The notes under the pieces: model-generated
Told to the model about the DNA's origin: nothing
What the model saw: the letters and a program-made list of their open reading frames with translations, nothing else
Database searches by the model: none
Shown here: positions 48,813-49,630 of the stretch, one piece after another
Layout: each line of letters starts with the position of its first letter
How positions within the stretch are numbered: the first letter of the stretch is position 1
Assembly (NCBI GenBank): GCA_900549085.1
Contig: URMO01000006.1
Location: 1 to 49,630, forward strand
DNA: 49,630 nt
Reading direction: 5' to 3'
Origin: an uncultured Collinsella sp.
GTDB taxonomy: Bacteria; Actinomycetota; Coriobacteriia; Coriobacteriales; Coriobacteriaceae
Program-made: the position numbers and the translations under genes

Positions 48813-49630
48813 TGCCCGAGGAGACTTTTGAGCTGCATCCCGGTGACGCGTTGTATCCAGATGCCGTTTTGGAGCTCTCTGATGTTCCCCAGACGCTGTT
48901 CGTGCGTGGCGACCCGGAGGTGCTTTCGACGCCGGCGCTCTCCATCATCGGCGCTCGCAAGGCCTCGCCGTACGGCCTGGCCGTGGCAGAACTGGCGGCG
49001 AAAGTTGCGGTCGAGGCGGGGGTGACGGTGGTCTCGGGCGGCGCGGTCGGCTGCGACCAGGCCTCGGGTTGGGCCGCGGTCAACGCCGGTGGCAGGCACG
49101 TCGTGGTGTTGGGTACGGGCGCCGACGTGGTCTACCCGCGCTCGAGTGCGGGGCTCATCGCGCGCACGATCGATACGGGCGGCGCGGTCGTGTCCATCTC
49201 GCCTTGGGGTATGGGGCCACGTAAGTTTGCCTTCCCGCGGCGTAACCGGGTGATTGCCGCGCTTTCGCAGGCGCTCTTCGTGTCGGAGGCTGGCATGCCT
49301 TCGGGCACGTTCTCGACGGCGGAGGCCGCCATGGACCTGGGGCGCGAGCTTCTTGCCGTGCCGGGTTCGATTTTGTCACCCGAGTCGCGCGGTACCAACT
49401 ACCTCATTGCCAACGGGGCCTGCTGCATTATTGACGAGGAGTCCATCGAGATGGCCATCTCTCGAATCTACGGTACCCTGCGCTACTCGCGTCCCGATGC
49501 GCCCGGTATCGCAGATCTTGACCCCACACAGCGGGCCGTGATGCATGCCCTCATCCCGTTTGTCTGCGCTCAGGTCATGCATTTCATACACGCGGTCGTC
49601 CACACGCGCTTTCATATCTTCCCGGTATCT
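48812..49630 (+). CDS. dprA: DNA-processing protein DprA (3' end outside window)
   Basis: 273 codons are visible and the frame is open at the window end. After a short N-terminus, the Rossmann-like core reads SIIGARKASPYG, VVSGGAVGCDQASGWAAV, VVVLGTGADVVYPRSS, FAFPRRNRVIAALSQALFVSEA and AVPGSILSPESRGTNYLI. DprA loads RecA on incoming single-stranded DNA. The family motif SGxAxGID is altered to SGGAVGCD, and the usual AH after it is replaced by SG. AAGGAGGG precedes the ATG. Confidence 0.93.
   Translation, partial: MPEETFELHPGDALYPDAVLELSDVPQTLFVRGDPEVLSTPALSIIGARKASPYGLAVAELAAKVAVEAGVTVVSGGAVGCDQASGWAAVNAGGRHVVVLGTGADVVYPRSSAGLIARTIDTGGAVVSISPWGMGPRKFAFPRRNRVIAALSQALFVSEAGMPSGTFSTAEAAMDLGRELLAVPGSILSPESRGTNYLIANGACCIIDEESIEMAISRIYGTLRYSRPDAPGIADLDPTQRAVMHALIPFVCAQVMHFIHAVVHTRFHIFPVS

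Noticed and set aside
1..49630. CRISPR arrays, prophage or insertion sequences
   Set aside because: No regularly spaced repeats, no phage structural genes and no transposase are seen. The only repeat-bounded segment is the aroQ-adjacent module.

Overview
The window is chromosomal DNA from a GC-rich bacterium. It is most likely an actinobacterium of the class Coriobacteriia, and a gut Collinsella-like genome fits best. That placement is inference: it rests on G+C-rich coding sequence, frequent TTG and GTG starts behind strong Shine-Dalgarno sequences, the style of the encoded proteins (an Mre/RodA wall-elongation cluster, a two-subunit GlyRS, a PPDK with its regulatory kinase), and my memory of such genomes. 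No rRNA is present to confirm it. No CRISPR array, phage genes, integrase or intact IS is visible, and no stretch longer than 300 bases lacks a gene (the longest gap, 42134-42431, holds the ppdK control region).

Layout. (1) 1-4189: the edge of a surface-polysaccharide region, with a membrane glycosyltransferase (minus strand, open at the window edge), a two-gene ABC glycan exporter, tRNA-Arg(TCT), and UDP-galactopyranose mutase (minus). (2) 4268-5540: a small, lower-GC, two-gene module (a DUF4869-type protein plus a P-loop ATPase). It is bracketed by a perfect 30-bp direct repeat made of the 3' end of aroQ and looks inserted; it is the best candidate here for an undescribed system. (3) 5501-13975, minus strand: a compact aromatic amino acid operon in the order aroF-tyrA-aroB-aroA-aroC-pheA-aroEK-aroQ. 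It covers all seven steps from DAHP to chorismate plus the phenylalanine and tyrosine branches, with shikimate dehydrogenase and shikimate kinase fused in one protein. A terminator-like hairpin sits in the leader and a 15-bp palindrome separates aroEK from aroQ.

(4) 14178-20299, plus strand: tRNA-Arg(CCG), a P-type cation ATPase with a lysine-rich tail, a zinc-ribbon membrane protein, a cyclophilin, and a TPR membrane protein. (5) 20415-30020: the cell-elongation operon mreB-mreC-mreD-PBP2-rodA, continuing into a DUF697-like protein and a radical-SAM pair. (6) 30088-34112: rplU-rpmA, then obgE-nadD-yqeK-rsfS (ribosome assembly and NAD synthesis), closed by a strong terminator. (7) 34207-35460, minus: dinB (Pol IV), with a possibly leaderless promoter and an SOS-box-like sequence.

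(8) 35662-38152: rpsP-khpA-rimM-trmD-lepB, a translation and tRNA-modification operon. glyQ-glyS and ppsR-ppdK then lie between it and rplS-rnhB, which in many bacteria directly follow trmD. (9) 45392-49630: rplS, rnhB, yraN, comM and a 3'-incomplete dprA, an RNase H/competence cluster.

Most of the window is core housekeeping with conventional order. The unusual material is the repeat-flanked module next to aroQ, the control elements of the aro and ppdK units, and a few protein architectures (the AroE-AroK fusion, a PBP2 with two N-terminal membrane segments, and paired sensor-like membrane proteins around the cyclophilin).
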